The notes: a model not told the origin generated them from the sequence alone. Positions 9,033 through 18,299 are shown, counted from the first letter of the stretch. The stretch: 36,469 nt of DNA from Candidatus Uhrbacteria bacterium (GCA_016188495.1 JACPHU010000027.1:1-36469), one strand, 5' to 3'. Numbers and translations: made by a program.

Positions 9033-9695
9033 TTAAAATTCTAATCGTCGCGTTCGGCTTTCCTCCTGATCTGTCACAGAATCTTCAGGATTCATAAAAA
9101 AACTAGAACTGATACTTTCTGTGTCTTCAAAATTTTCCAAGTCTTCATCGTCTTCTTCCGCTTCCTGCGATTTTTCCTGTCCGTGTTCGTTGAGTTTTGG
9201 ACCGATCAAATAACGTCGTCTGTTTTCTGATAAATCGGTAAAGTCATGTACGAGCCCTGTCAGTTTTGACGAGGTTGTCTTTCCAAAGGCCATGAGTTCT
9301 ACCATCCGTCCTCGACTTTGTACGTAATCGACCAACGGTTGAAAGTCTCCATCTCCGGAGACAATGATCACGACGTCGAGCGTATCAAGCATTTGAACCA
9401 CATCAATTGCCAGACCTACATCCCAATCCGCTTTTTTTTGACCGGAAGGATACTCCATAAGCGCTTTTTGGCGCGTTTCGATGCCGGCTTTTTCTAATGC
9501 ATCGAAAAAAGGTCGTTCTTCTCTGCCTTCGGTACTTACGACGTAGGCCATGGCCCGAATAAGTTTTCGGCCTGCAACCGCGTCTTCCACAATGTTTTTA
9601 AAGTTTACTTTGCGTTTGAAAAGATTTCGTGCGGAATAGTACATGTTTTGTGTGTCGATAAAAACGCCGACACGTTGATCTAGATGTTTGAACAT
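9033..9695 (-). CDS. NYN domain (LabA/DUF88-like) putative ribonuclease
   Basis: VGVFIDTQNMYYSAR...KKADWDVGLAIDVVQMLDTLDVVIIVSGDGDFQPLVDYVQSRG: PIN-like NYN acidic motifs. Confidence 0.88.
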   Translation of the reverse strand: MFKHLDQRVGVFIDTQNMYYSARNLFKRKVNFKNIVEDAVAGRKLIRAMAYVVSTEGREERPFFDALEKAGIETRQKALMEYPSGQKKADWDVGLAIDVVQMLDTLDVVIIVSGDGDFQPLVDYVQSRGRMVELMAFGKTTSSKLTGLVHDFTDLSENRRRYLIGPKLNEHGQEKSQEAEEDDEDLENFEDTESISSSFFMNPEDSVTDQEESRTRRLEF

Positions 9696-9740
9696 AAAAT
9701 GATTTTCAGTGGGATTGTAAAAAAGAGAATCCCGTTTTGT

Positions 9741-9950
9741 GAGATCTTCTCAAAACTCGATGAGATTGCCTTGAACGGGCTGCCCGCCCGACCGTCGAAC
9801 GTTCGTTCGGGCGGGTCGAGCCCCGAGAACCCTACTCAGAGTAGGGAGAACGGGGTCGACCCGCCCGAACGACTGAACAGGATTGATCGTCGTTCAGTCG
9901 GGCGGGCGGGCGCCCGTGAAAGGCAAGATCGCGAGTTTTGAGAAGATCTC
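9741..9950 (+). repeat. Nested palindromic element E1
   Basis: GAGATCTTCTCAAAACTCGATGAGATTGCCTTGAACGGGC ... GCCCGTGAAAGGCAAGATCGCGAGTTTTGAGAAGATCTC. Confidence 0.9.
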
Positions 9951-9964
9951 CTTTATAAATTGAA

Positions 9965-9995
9965 AACCTCGTGATAGACACACGAGGTTTTTTGA
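9965..9995. terminator. Terminator of rpsO
   Basis: AAAACCTCGTG-atagaca-CACGAGGTTTTTT. Confidence 0.65.
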
Positions 9996-10259
9996 TTAAC
10001 GTAATTTGAGCTCTTCCTTTATTTTTGTAAGAGCTGCTGAATCCTCGCGCTCTAAATATTTCATGAGGCGGCGGCGTTCATTCACTTTGTTGATAAGACC
10101 ACGACGAGAGGAATTGTCCTTTTTGTGATCTCTCAAGTGCTTGGTGAGATCTTCGATTTCGGCTGTTAAAATAGCAATCTGCACTTGTGGAGATCCGGTG
10201 TCGGAATCGTGAGTGCGAAATTTCTTAATGAGGTTCTGTTTCTTTTGAACGGTGAGCAT
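9996..10259 (-). CDS. rpsO: 30S ribosomal protein S15
   Basis: 87 aa, HDSDTGSPQVQIAILTAEIEDLTKHLRDHKKDNSSRRGLINKVNERRRLMKYL. Confidence 0.97.
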   Translation of the reverse strand: MLTVQKKQNLIKKFRTHDSDTGSPQVQIAILTAEIEDLTKHLRDHKKDNSSRRGLINKVNERRRLMKYLEREDSAALTKIKEELKLR

Positions 10260-10432
10260 AGAGAAAAAATGATTTCACGGCATGGTCCGAGTAACAAGAG
10301 CTCAATCTTAAAACCCAGAGAATGTCCTTTAAATAAAGAGAACACACCAAGCGTAAGGAAAAAGAGAATAAAAGTCAAGAAATGATTCGTTTTTTCAAGA
10401 AAAAAACGTATTGTTGGTATACTAGCGCTTGT

Positions 10433-11653
10433 ATGTCAACGATTCATCCAAATCAATCCTATCCATTCAGGCATCATCGTTACTCCCTTGCCCATACGGG
10501 TCCTCTCCCGCTCTTGGCTTCCAACCGTTTGTTAGCTTTTTGCGCATCAACGATTGTGGGTGTTTTTCTTCCTATCTTTTTTTATGAATTTTTTGATCTT
10601 TCGCTACGTTCTGTGTTGCTCTGGTATATCATTAATTTTTCTATAAAGTTTCCTTTTCAGGTGTGGGGAGCGAAGATTTTTTCACGCATTGGTTTGGTTC
10701 CGAGCATGATTTTTGGAACGTTTGGAATCATGGTCTTTTTTTGGATGTTTTACCTTTTGGATGCAGGAGGCAGTGTGCATCCACATCTTTTAATGGGTGT
10801 GGGAATGCTTGGTCTTATCATTGATACTGCGCTGTATTGGTCTCCTTTCCATATTAATTTTGCTGAATTTAGTTCTCAAAAAACACGAGGGAAACAAATC
10901 GGGATTTTGTATGCGGCACAACAACTCGTAGCAGTGATTGCGCCGATTATGGCGGGATGGATCATCGTGCGTTACGGATTCAAGATCAATTTTTTCATCG
11001 GACTTCTGATTTCTTTTAGTTCGATTGTTCCTTTGTTGTTTTTGCCTCCGTTTCGAGTCACCTACGAATTTGGGTTTTGGCAAAGTTTTCGTGAGCTTTT
11101 TTCTAAAAAATTTCGTTTTATGTCCCTTTCAATGATGGCATACGGTGCGGAAAACATTGTCGGGGTCGTTGTCTGGCCTATCTTTTTATTTACGATTTTT
11201 CAAGGAAAATATTTAGAGATGGGGGCGTTCACTGCCATTATCGTGGTCATGAGTTTTGCCCTTGAAGTGGTTGTCGGGAAAAAAACAGATCAATATTCTC
11301 CGGCGAGATTATTGAAGTTTGGAACGGGAATTTATGCGCTTGGTTGGATATGGAAAGGATTGGTCGAGACGGTCGTCGGAGTTTTTGCTGCCTCTACTTT
11401 TCATAGTATCGGGGCCATCATGCTTCGCACACCTATGGATGTGTTGATGTATGAACAGGCAGCTGACTCAGGACATTACATCGATGAATATACCGTGCTG
11501 CGAGAAATTGCTTTAAATATGGGTCGAGTGATGATGTTGGTGTTTTTATTGCTGGTGACAAACTTCTTTTCGTTAGGCGCCTCTTTTTTTGTCGCGGCTC
11601 TCGCCTCGCTTGGAATCAATTGGCTGGTTGGATATCACTCAAAACAAGTTTAG
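10433..11653 (+). CDS. Major facilitator superfamily-like membrane transporter
   Basis: About 12 hydrophobic segments in the ORF; likely ATG at 10433 inside ORF 10382..11653. Confidence 0.7.
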   Translation: MSTIHPNQSYPFRHHRYSLAHTGPLPLLASNRLLAFCASTIVGVFLPIFFYEFFDLSLRSVLLWYIINFSIKFPFQVWGAKIFSRIGLVPSMIFGTFGIMVFFWMFYLLDAGGSVHPHLLMGVGMLGLIIDTALYWSPFHINFAEFSSQKTRGKQIGILYAAQQLVAVIAPIMAGWIIVRYGFKINFFIGLLISFSSIVPLLFLPPFRVTYEFGFWQSFRELFSKKFRFMSLSMMAYGAENIVGVVVWPIFLFTIFQGKYLEMGAFTAIIVVMSFALEVVVGKKTDQYSPARLLKFGTGIYALGWIWKGLVETVVGVFAASTFHSIGAIMLRTPMDVLMYEQAADSGHYIDEYTVLREIALNMGRVMMLVFLLLVTNFFSLGASFFVAALASLGINWLVGYHSKQV

Positions 11654-11667
11654 TGGTTTTCTTAAAT

Positions 11668-11699
11668 CAAAAAACAGACCGTTTCGGTCTGTTTTTTTA
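11668..11699. terminator. Rho-independent terminator (convergent genes)
   Basis: AAAAAACAGACCGTTTCGGTCTGTTTTTTT. Confidence 0.75.
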
Positions 11700-11705
11700 A
11701 TGACG

Positions 11706-12485
11706 TTATTCCAGAACACTATCGATAGCGGCTTTGACGGAATCGTATGGGAGAGCTCCTTTGATCGGAATGGCATTTCCATTTGCGTCAATCACGAACG
11801 ATCCTGGAGTTCCGCTGACTCCGGCAGCCCCTCCTGCCTGTGCTTGGGCTTCGATTTTATCCTGGTATTTGCTTGAATCGAAACAGTCTTGCCATTGAGT
11901 TGTATTGAGTTTTAAATCAGTAGCGACTTTTGCGTAATACTCTTTGCCAAGACTTCCTTGATTTTTCACGAGGATATCAAGATATTCCCAGAATTTATCT
12001 TGTTCTGCGGCACATTCAGCAGCATTGGCTGCAGGGAGGGCTTCTGGATGGAATGAGAGAGGAAAGTGACGATAGACCCAGCGGACACTGTCTGTGTAAT
12101 CGGTCATGACTTGCTGCATGGTTGGGTGGAATCGTGCACAGTATGGGCACTGGATATCTGAGTATTCGATGATCGTAATTTTTGCATCTTTATTTCCACG
12201 GATGTGATCGTCATCTGTGACCGCAGGAACGCCGGTGGCTGTTGGGGCTGGCACAGCCGCTGCAGCACCTTGATCCTCACCATTCACTTGAACATTGGCG
12301 GCCACTGCCTTCTCGGCAACGGCGACTCGATTAATAGAACAATCTCCCCCTAGAATGCATCCGCCCAGTAAGATAAATCCAACGGTTCCTAATGAAAGGA
12401 TAGCGGTGATAAAGCCAAGCCAGAAGGCTTGTTTTGAAGGAATAGCATCAAAGAAGTTTTTTGTATGATGTAATGGGTTGTCCAT
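11706..12485 (-). CDS. DsbA-family thioredoxin-fold oxidoreductase, membrane anchored
   Basis: N-terminal TM segment; IIEYSDIQCPYCARFHPTMQQV; GVSGTPGSFVID cis-Pro loop. Confidence 0.9.
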   Translation of the reverse strand: MDNPLHHTKNFFDAIPSKQAFWLGFITAILSLGTVGFILLGGCILGGDCSINRVAVAEKAVAANVQVNGEDQGAAAAVPAPTATGVPAVTDDDHIRGNKDAKITIIEYSDIQCPYCARFHPTMQQVMTDYTDSVRWVYRHFPLSFHPEALPAANAAECAAEQDKFWEYLDILVKNQGSLGKEYYAKVATDLKLNTTQWQDCFDSSKYQDKIEAQAQAGGAAGVSGTPGSFVIDANGNAIPIKGALPYDSVKAAIDSVLE

Positions 12486-12533
12486 AGTTATAGATAAAGA
12501 ATCAATTTAAGGTTTTTTCGCTTCATGTAGCGT

Positions 12534-12905
12534 TCACCAATCGTGCGTTGCGAATAAACAAGGAAGAAAGACTCTTGGAGGGGCGGGGCCAAATCGGCTC
12601 AGAGTGGGCGTGTGGCGTGTAATTCCTTTTTGAGGAGTTTTCCGTACGAAGAACCGTTTTATATTGGGCAGTGCTGTGAAGGCAACGAGAATCAATAAGA
12701 GAAATTTCGTTTCTGCCACCAGGGGTTGATGAGCGACTGACCATAGGGTGGGGGAGGTGAGCGCTTCGCCTGCGCAGATTCCCACTGAAGACAGCGTTGG
12801 TTCTCCGGTTGGGCATTGAGAGGTTTCTACAGGAACGAAAAAAACACAAACCAAAGCCACAATAATGAACCAGATGAAGGTTGTAGAAAAACCAACAGTC
12901 TTCAT
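12534..12905 (-). CDS. Small hypothetical membrane protein
   Basis: MKTVGFSTTFIWFIIVALVCVFFVPVETSQCPTGEP...; two hydrophobic segments; sits directly upstream of the dsbA-like gene on the same strand. Confidence 0.4.
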   Translation of the reverse strand: MKTVGFSTTFIWFIIVALVCVFFVPVETSQCPTGEPTLSSVGICAGEALTSPTLWSVAHQPLVAETKFLLLILVAFTALPNIKRFFVRKTPQKGITRHTPTLSRFGPAPPRVFLPCLFATHDW

Positions 12906-12960
12906 AATGGGTACATCCTATCATAGAGCCTTCAATCTCGCGATGATATACTGCTTCCAT

Positions 12961-13890
12961 ATGCCTACTCTTCTTGAGAAGTTGATTGTTGATTTTCTCG
13001 AATATCTTGAGGTGGAACGTGGACGTTCTGAAAAAACGATTCGCAATTATCATTTTTATTTGCGCCGATTCGCACGGTGGGCGAAACAGCCCGCTCCACA
13101 GGATATTTCTGATGAATTGATTCATCGCTATCGTCTCTGGCTTAATCGATCTGTTGAGGGACGTGATGGAGAATCCCTGAAGAGATCAACGCAGAATTAT
13201 CACTTGATTGCGTTGAGAGCTTTTTTGAAATTTTTAGCGCGCAAAGATATTCGTTCGCTTGCTTCTGAAAAAATTGAACTTGCCAAACAAGAACAGCGTC
13301 AGGTTGAGTTTTTAGAAGTTGATGAATTAGATCGGTTACTTCTTCAACCAAAAAAACGAAAAGAGGGTTTGATCGCCTTGCGCGACCAGGCGATTCTTGA
13401 ACTTCTTTTTTCTACCGGCTTGCGCGTAAGCGAACTTTCTAAACTTAAGATCGATCAGATTAATTTGAAACGAGACGAATTTACCGTGCGTGGCAAGGGA
13501 TCAAAATTACGAGTGGTTTTTCTCTCTTCCACAGCTAAAGAAGCATTGAGAGCCTATCTTTCTAAACGTCGAGATTCTTCCACTTATTTATTTGTTGGAC
13601 ATGACCGTGCCAAGGGTGGCCGGCAAACCGTTGAGGGACTCACTCCAAGATCCATCCAACGTCTGGTTGAGTCTTATGCCAAGATGGCCGGCATTACCAA
13701 GCACATCACGCCACATACTTTGCGTCACACCTTTGCCACAGACCTTCTGTTGGGAGGAGCGGATATCCGCTCCGTCCAGTCTTTGTTGGGACACGCCTCT
13801 ATCACCACCACACAGATTTATACGCATATTACCAATGCGCAGATGAAAACGGTGTATCAGACATTTCATGGAAAACAAAGGAAAGAATAG
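12961..13890 (+). CDS. Tyrosine recombinase XerC/XerD-like
   Basis: Catalytic residues in STGLRVSELSKL, HTLRHTFATDLL, LGHASITTTQIYTHI. Likely start ATG at 12961. Confidence 0.93.
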   Translation: MPTLLEKLIVDFLEYLEVERGRSEKTIRNYHFYLRRFARWAKQPAPQDISDELIHRYRLWLNRSVEGRDGESLKRSTQNYHLIALRAFLKFLARKDIRSLASEKIELAKQEQRQVEFLEVDELDRLLLQPKKRKEGLIALRDQAILELLFSTGLRVSELSKLKIDQINLKRDEFTVRGKGSKLRVVFLSSTAKEALRAYLSKRRDSSTYLFVGHDRAKGGRQTVEGLTPRSIQRLVESYAKMAGITKHITPHTLRHTFATDLLLGGADIRSVQSLLGHASITTTQIYTHITNAQMKTVYQTFHGKQRKE

Positions 13891-13990
13891 AAGAATAAGA
13901 GGTTTTTTCCTTGACGAAATCGACTTTTTGGAATAGAGTCGGTTTACTGTTTATGGAAGGTTGGCCCTGGTTTTAGCACAGGAGGCTGTT

Positions 13991-14476
13991 ATGACTTCAA
14001 TCTCGCATTCTCATTCCCACCTACCTCATCTGATGATCCGTGCGGTCGAAGTTCCTCCGCCCGGGGTCCGACGAATAGTCCCGAAGGCTCTTGTGTACAT
14101 GTTTCTTCGAGAGACAAGTCGATTTACTATCGAATCAAGCTGGACTCCGGAATCTGCCTTGGTAGAGTTGACCAGTCAGATCAACCAAGGGAGGTTGGCG
14201 ATCGTCTGGCAGTTAGGCAATCCTTCCATTCCCGTGGGGTTTGCTATTTGCGAGCAGAACGAGTCGGGTCTAGTTCTCTCACATTTTTATATTGAACGTA
14301 GGATCCCAAGAGAGCAGGAATCTCTGGTGACACAAGAGCTTTTTGACAAGGTTGTAAAAGCTCAGATGCGACGGCTGGGTCTCCAGACGGTTTCTGTCAC
14401 AGCTCCTTTGTTTTCTGCACAGCCAATTCAGCTATGTCTGAAAGGGGCTTCTGTATCGCGTGTAGGAGTGTATTGA
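13991..14476 (+). CDS. Hypothetical protein (possibly GNAT-like)
   Basis: ATG 13991 with GGAGG upstream (caggaggctgttatg); promoter-like TTGACG...TAGAGT at about 13911-13940. Confidence 0.55.
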   Translation: MTSISHSHSHLPHLMIRAVEVPPPGVRRIVPKALVYMFLRETSRFTIESSWTPESALVELTSQINQGRLAIVWQLGNPSIPVGFAICEQNESGLVLSHFYIERRIPREQESLVTQELFDKVVKAQMRRLGLQTVSVTAPLFSAQPIQLCLKGASVSRVGVY

Positions 14477-14497
14477 TCTTTTTTTGGGTCGTGTTAT

Positions 14498-14530
14498 CTA
14501 GCGATCAATTCTGATCGCTTTTTCTTTTTT
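14498..14530 (+). terminator. Rho-independent terminator
   Basis: AGCGATCAattcTGATCGCTTTTTCTTTTTT. Confidence 0.75.
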
Positions 14531-14579
14531 CAAAGATTCGTTATCATGCGATTCGTCAGAGTATTATTATGTAGTGCGT

Positions 14580-14706
14580 GAGTTCTCTTTAAAAATCGAT
14601 GAGATTGCCTTGAATGGGGTAATCGACGACAGAGCCGTACTCAGAGTACGGTGACGAGTCGATGGGGCCCCATGAAAGGCAAGATCGCGATTTTTAAAGA
14701 GAACTC
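14580..14706 (+). repeat. Nested palindromic element E2, directly upstream of tRNA-Arg
   Basis: GAGTTCTCTTTAAAAATCGATGAGATTGCCTTGAATGGGG ... GGGGCCCCATGAAAGGCAAGATCGCGATTTTTAAAGAGAACTC. Confidence 0.9.
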
Positions 14707-14711
14707 CTTGT

Positions 14712-14786
14712 GTCCCTGTAGCTCAACGGATAGAGCAGGGCTCTTCTAAGGCCTTGATGCGGGTTCGATTCCTGCCGGGGACACCA
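14712..14786 (+). tRNA. tRNA-Arg (TCT)
   Basis: Cloverleaf: acceptor GTCCCTG/CGGGGAC, anticodon loop CTTCTAA, T-arm GCGGG-TTCGATT-CCTGC, encoded CCA. Confidence 0.95.
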
Positions 14787-14831
14787 TAAAGCAATCTGAA
14801 ACTGTTCGCTTAAACATTGGCATAGATTCTT

Positions 14832-15086
14832 ATGTCAAAGAAAGAGAAAGGCTTTTCAAAAGAAATTAAGAAAGAGATACACGATCATCCTATTTCTCCT
14901 GAAGAACTGTTAAGAGAAAAATTAGGTGACGAAAAATATGTCTTTTTAGAAAAAATGGGATACAACGATGAAATGTCTGGATTTATAGGTGAACGTGAGT
15001 TGACCCCATTAGAGCGATCCGCTTATGTGAATGGAATACTCAGGGCAGTAGAGGAAAAAGAAGATAATGAAGAGACAGAAGAATAA
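14832..15086 (+). CDS. Small hypothetical charged protein
   Basis: 84-aa ORF MSKKEKGFSKEIKKEIHDHPISPEELL..., followed by a terminator. Confidence 0.55.
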   Translation: MSKKEKGFSKEIKKEIHDHPISPEELLREKLGDEKYVFLEKMGYNDEMSGFIGERELTPLERSAYVNGILRAVEEKEDNEETEE

Positions 15087-15116
15087 CGTTTTGGTAATTT
15101 CATGATTAAAGAATTT

Positions 15117-15146
15117 TAAAAAACACCCGTGAGGGTGTTTTTTTCT
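15117..15146 (+). terminator. Rho-independent terminator
   Basis: AAAAAACACCCgtgaGGGTGTTTTTTTC. Confidence 0.75.
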
Positions 15147-15252
15147 TGAATGATGATTGACGGATGAGCAGAAATATGATAAAGAATCAACGATTTATGT
15201 GTGGTGTCAGGGATAGAGAAATAAATCTTTTCCCCAGAAAGGGATCCTGCTC

Positions 15253-15525
15253 ATGAGAATTTTATCGTCTTTGAGTCTACTTATGTTGTTGTCTGTGACG
15301 GGATGTAAAGAACAATCGCCTGAGATGCGCGAATTGGCTAATGTACAACGTCTTCAATTATTCGCTGATCAAATTGTTTATCAGATCCAATATCTCAAAG
15401 ATCCCCGGACCAATCAGTGCTTCGCTTATTTTTGGGACGGAGCAGGCAATGGCGGTCCTGCATTTACTGCGGTCAATTGTGAATCAATCCCCACAGAGTT
15501 GCTGATCGTGGCGACGCAAAAGTAA
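15253..15525 (+). CDS. Small predicted lipoprotein
   Basis: Signal peptide with lipobox LLSVTGC; 90 aa. Confidence 0.6.
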   Translation: MRILSSLSLLMLLSVTGCKEQSPEMRELANVQRLQLFADQIVYQIQYLKDPRTNQCFAYFWDGAGNGGPAFTAVNCESIPTELLIVATQK

Positions 15526-15586
15526 GACTCATTTTTTCTACCATTTTGTGTTAAACAAAGTGGTTTTTCTTTTTTTGGATGTGAAT

Positions 15587-15715
15587 GGGACTGTTCCCAA
15601 TTCGATGAGGTTGCCTTGAACGGGCTGTTGAGCCGCACGAACCCTATTCACAATAGGGAGAGTGTGGTCAACGGGCGCCCGTGAAAGGCAAGATCGCGAA
15701 TTGGGGGACAGTCCC
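15587..15715 (+). repeat. Nested palindromic element E3, flanked by TGAAT direct repeats
   Basis: GGGACTGTTCCCAATTCGATGAGGTTGCCTTGAACGGGC ... GGGCGCCCGTGAAAGGCAAGATCGCGAATTGGGGGACAGTCCC; TGAAT at 15582-15586 and 15716-15720. Confidence 0.9.
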
Positions 15716-15789
15716 TGAATGTCCACAGAGGGATTTGCCAAAAGATCTCATTTTGTTCTACCTTGTCATTAGATATGCGATCCATAATT

Positions 15790-15885
15790 GTGACATCCCA
15801 AATGACGACAACGTCCGCTTAGGTGGGGTGTCTTCTTGTTGGATCGCAACAAAACATCCTCATCTTTGGGGATGTTTTTTTATAC
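15790..15885 (+). promoter_or_regulatory. Candidate structured leader/attenuator upstream of the HAD phosphatase
   Basis: GACATCCC...GGGGTGTC, TTGTTGGATCGCAACAA, then terminator hairpin AACATCCtcatcttTGGGGATGTTTTTTTA ending about 15 nt before ATG 15900. Confidence 0.4.
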
Positions 15886-15899
15886 AATCACAACACATT

Positions 15900-16559
15900 A
15901 TGTATAAACAAATTTTCTTTGATTTTGACAGCACACTGGTAAAACTTGAAACGCTTGATGTTCTTGCGGATATGAAAGGTATTGGTGAAGAAGTGAGGGG
16001 GCTTACTGAGGCTTCGATGAATGGTCTTGTTCCAATTGAAGATGTGTTTGAGAAAAAAGTGGGTATGATCGCTCCTTCGCTGCAAATGATCAGCACGCTC
16101 CATGAACTTCCTCAGGTGTTTGTTGAGGGGATTGAGGAAGTGATAGGGATTCTTCATCATCTTGGCAAAGAGGTTTTTATCTTGACGTCTAACTTTGATG
16201 TCGTCGTAGCTCCCTATGCGCGACGGTTGGGAATTCCTGCTCATCGTGTGGTAGCCAATGAATTGTTTCATACAGACGAGGGGGAATACTTGGGAATGAA
16301 TTCTCGAAATGCTCTCGCGCATACAGGAGGCAAGCGCATTATGATCGATCAGCATATCCGTTCTAAAAACGAAGCGGTGATGATCGGGGACAGTGTGACG
16401 GATTTGGCGTGCCAGCCTTCGGTCCATCGATTTGTCGGTTTTGGAGGAGTAGTCGTACGCGAGACTGTGCGTGCTCGTGCGGACGTCTTTATAGAAGATT
16501 CTCATGCGAGAGCTCTTCTTCCTCACTTGTTATCACAAGAGGAGATGAAGTGCCTTTGA
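15900..16559 (+). CDS. HAD-superfamily phosphatase (SerB-like)
   Basis: FFDFDSTLVKLETLDVLAD (DxDST) and MIGDSVTDL motifs. Confidence 0.82.
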   Translation: MYKQIFFDFDSTLVKLETLDVLADMKGIGEEVRGLTEASMNGLVPIEDVFEKKVGMIAPSLQMISTLHELPQVFVEGIEEVIGILHHLGKEVFILTSNFDVVVAPYARRLGIPAHRVVANELFHTDEGEYLGMNSRNALAHTGGKRIMIDQHIRSKNEAVMIGDSVTDLACQPSVHRFVGFGGVVVRETVRARADVFIEDSHARALLPHLLSQEEMKCL

Positions 16560-16604
16560 GAAAATCTTCTTGAAGGAGAGTCTCCTGTTTCAGTAGATGA
16601 TCCA

Positions 16605-16636
16605 CACGACCCGCTTTTGAGAGGCGGGTTTTATTA
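16605..16636 (+). terminator. Terminator-like hairpin
   Basis: GACCCGCttttgagaGGCGGGTTTTATT. Confidence 0.55.
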
Positions 16637-16696
16637 TTGACCGCTTACCTCCTCAATGAATGTTATATTGTAGAAATAATATAAGTTGTTTTTTCT

Positions 16697-18040
16697 ATGC
16701 AAAAAATATTTATCAAAAAAGGGTGGTTTCTGGTTTTCGTGGTTCTGTGTGTTCTCGCGTTTCTTTTCTTCTTGATGTTAATGGTTCAGCGAACACAAAA
16801 TCTAAAGAGAGATTTGAGTCCTTCCGATGCTTCCTTTGATGGAGATTTTTCAGAAGAAGGTCGTATCGGAACGGTCTCCTACAAGGCTTATTCTTTTGAT
16901 GAGGTTTTAGAACCAGGAACGTATCTTGTGTATGCAAAGACCACTATTGTGGATCGAAAAGATCTTGAAACCTGGGAAGATGATCAGACACAGACGTCTT
17001 TCTACCGATATCGTGTTGGCGATGTGACTTCCAAAAAGATCGCAGACTTTCTGTTTGAGAATGGAGAATCCCCCACGGCTTTTGTTTATAAAGAAGGATT
17101 TCTTGTTGGGAATCTTGTTTCGACAGATGTGCATTCAGATTTGACAGCTCACAATATAGAAGCGTTTGTTGGGCTTACTGGTTCCGTGCAAAGGCCCGAG
17201 GTTGCCAATTCTCAGGTTTTTTTGTCAAAAGATGGAACAACGATTGTCACGTATACCATTCAATATCCCTTCTTGTCCTTTTCCGACGAGATCCCTTATA
17301 CCGTTGATCTCTCTATCACCAGAGGTTCAATGCAGAAAAAAACAGTGACGTACACTCCTCAGGATCTTGGTATACAAATGGGATATGCCCGACCCGTGCT
17401 TCTGAGCGGGAATGGGAAAAATCTCTATCTTGCTCTCACTGTCGATTCTGAAGGTATGGATGATCTAAACCCCGGAAAGCAACGCTTATGGAGGTACAAT
17501 CTTGAAACAGAAACATTTACCGATCTCTCTGGCTTTTTTGAGCAAAACAATATTTTGTTTTATCAAATCAATCCCGATACGCAACAGCTTATTGGAGTTC
17601 AAATGGAAGTAAGCCAAGAGACCAATGAAGTAGGTTTTCATGTTCCTGTTGCTCCAACCACGATTCATCTGTTGGATTTACAAACACAACAGTCAAGAGT
17701 TCTTTTGCACGATGGTGATTGGACGTATGATCGCGTAATGCTTTCTGATGACGGGTCAGAGTTTGCTTTTAATTTAGGTGAGGATGGAGTTTGGATTCTT
17801 CCTGTACAAGATCAAACATACCAAAGTCCCTTTAGACAAAATCCATTGGCGGTCGCCGATATTTCCGGAAGGTTGGTCGATTGGATTGGAGATTCTCTTG
17901 TAGTAGATCGTGCAGGCGAACTTGTGCTGTATACTCCTATTGAACAGAAGGTTTTTTCTCTTGACCGAGATATCGGGAATTACCATGTGGATCAAGATTA
18001 TCAAGGAGTGTGGTATGTAGGATCTGTCATTGTGGATTGA
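16697..18040 (+). CDS. Hypothetical membrane-anchored protein (possible beta-propeller ectodomain)
   Basis: N-terminal TM GWFLVFVVLCVLAFLFFLMLMVQ; repeated beta-rich SxDGxxxxF-type segments. Confidence 0.65.
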   Translation: MQKIFIKKGWFLVFVVLCVLAFLFFLMLMVQRTQNLKRDLSPSDASFDGDFSEEGRIGTVSYKAYSFDEVLEPGTYLVYAKTTIVDRKDLETWEDDQTQTSFYRYRVGDVTSKKIADFLFENGESPTAFVYKEGFLVGNLVSTDVHSDLTAHNIEAFVGLTGSVQRPEVANSQVFLSKDGTTIVTYTIQYPFLSFSDEIPYTVDLSITRGSMQKKTVTYTPQDLGIQMGYARPVLLSGNGKNLYLALTVDSEGMDDLNPGKQRLWRYNLETETFTDLSGFFEQNNILFYQINPDTQQLIGVQMEVSQETNEVGFHVPVAPTTIHLLDLQTQQSRVLLHDGDWTYDRVMLSDDGSEFAFNLGEDGVWILPVQDQTYQSPFRQNPLAVADISGRLVDWIGDSLVVDRAGELVLYTPIEQKVFSLDRDIGNYHVDQDYQGVWYVGSVIVD

Positions 18041-18131
18041 TAAGAAATGAAACTCATTAATCTCTAACCCTCACCTATCTTGATCAAAAATAAGAAATAC
18101 GTTACAGTCTGGTGCGTCAATGACTCTTATG

Positions 18132-18210
18132 GAGACTGTGGTAAAACTCGATGAGATTGCCTTAAACGGGCGCCCGTGAAAGGCAAGATCGCGAGTTTTG
18201 CGACAGTCTC
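18132..18210 (+). repeat. Minimal (un-nested) palindromic element E4, flanked by CTTATG repeats, directly upstream of tRNA-His
   Basis: GAGACTGTGGTAAAACTCGATGAGATTGCCTTAAACGGGCGCCCGTGAAAGGCAAGATCGCGAGTTTTGCGACAGTCTC; CTTATG at 18126-18131 and 18211-18216. Confidence 0.92.
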
Positions 18211-18215
18211 CTTAT

Positions 18216-18291
18216 GGCGGCCATGGTGAAACGGTTATCACAGGGGTTTGTGGTACCTCTATTACGGGTTCGATTCCCGTTGGCCGCCCCA
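18216..18291 (+). tRNA. tRNA-His (GTG)
   Basis: G-1/C73 hallmark, acceptor GCGGCCA/TGGCCGC, anticodon loop TTGTGGT, T-loop TTCGATT, encoded CCA. Confidence 0.95.
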
Positions 18292-18299
18292 CAAAAAAA

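Noticed and set aside
9684-9941. 85-aa + strand ORF through element E1
   Set aside because: Translation of the palindromic repeat, not a protein-like sequence.
12523-13125. 200-aa minus ORF overlapping xerC/D
   Set aside because: Overlaps the recombinase start and the small membrane protein in other frames; composition is not protein-like.
14580-18210. Hammerhead-type ribozyme in the elements (GATGAG resembles CUGAUGAG)
   Set aside because: The required CUGANGA...GAAA...NUH core is not present in the right arrangement.
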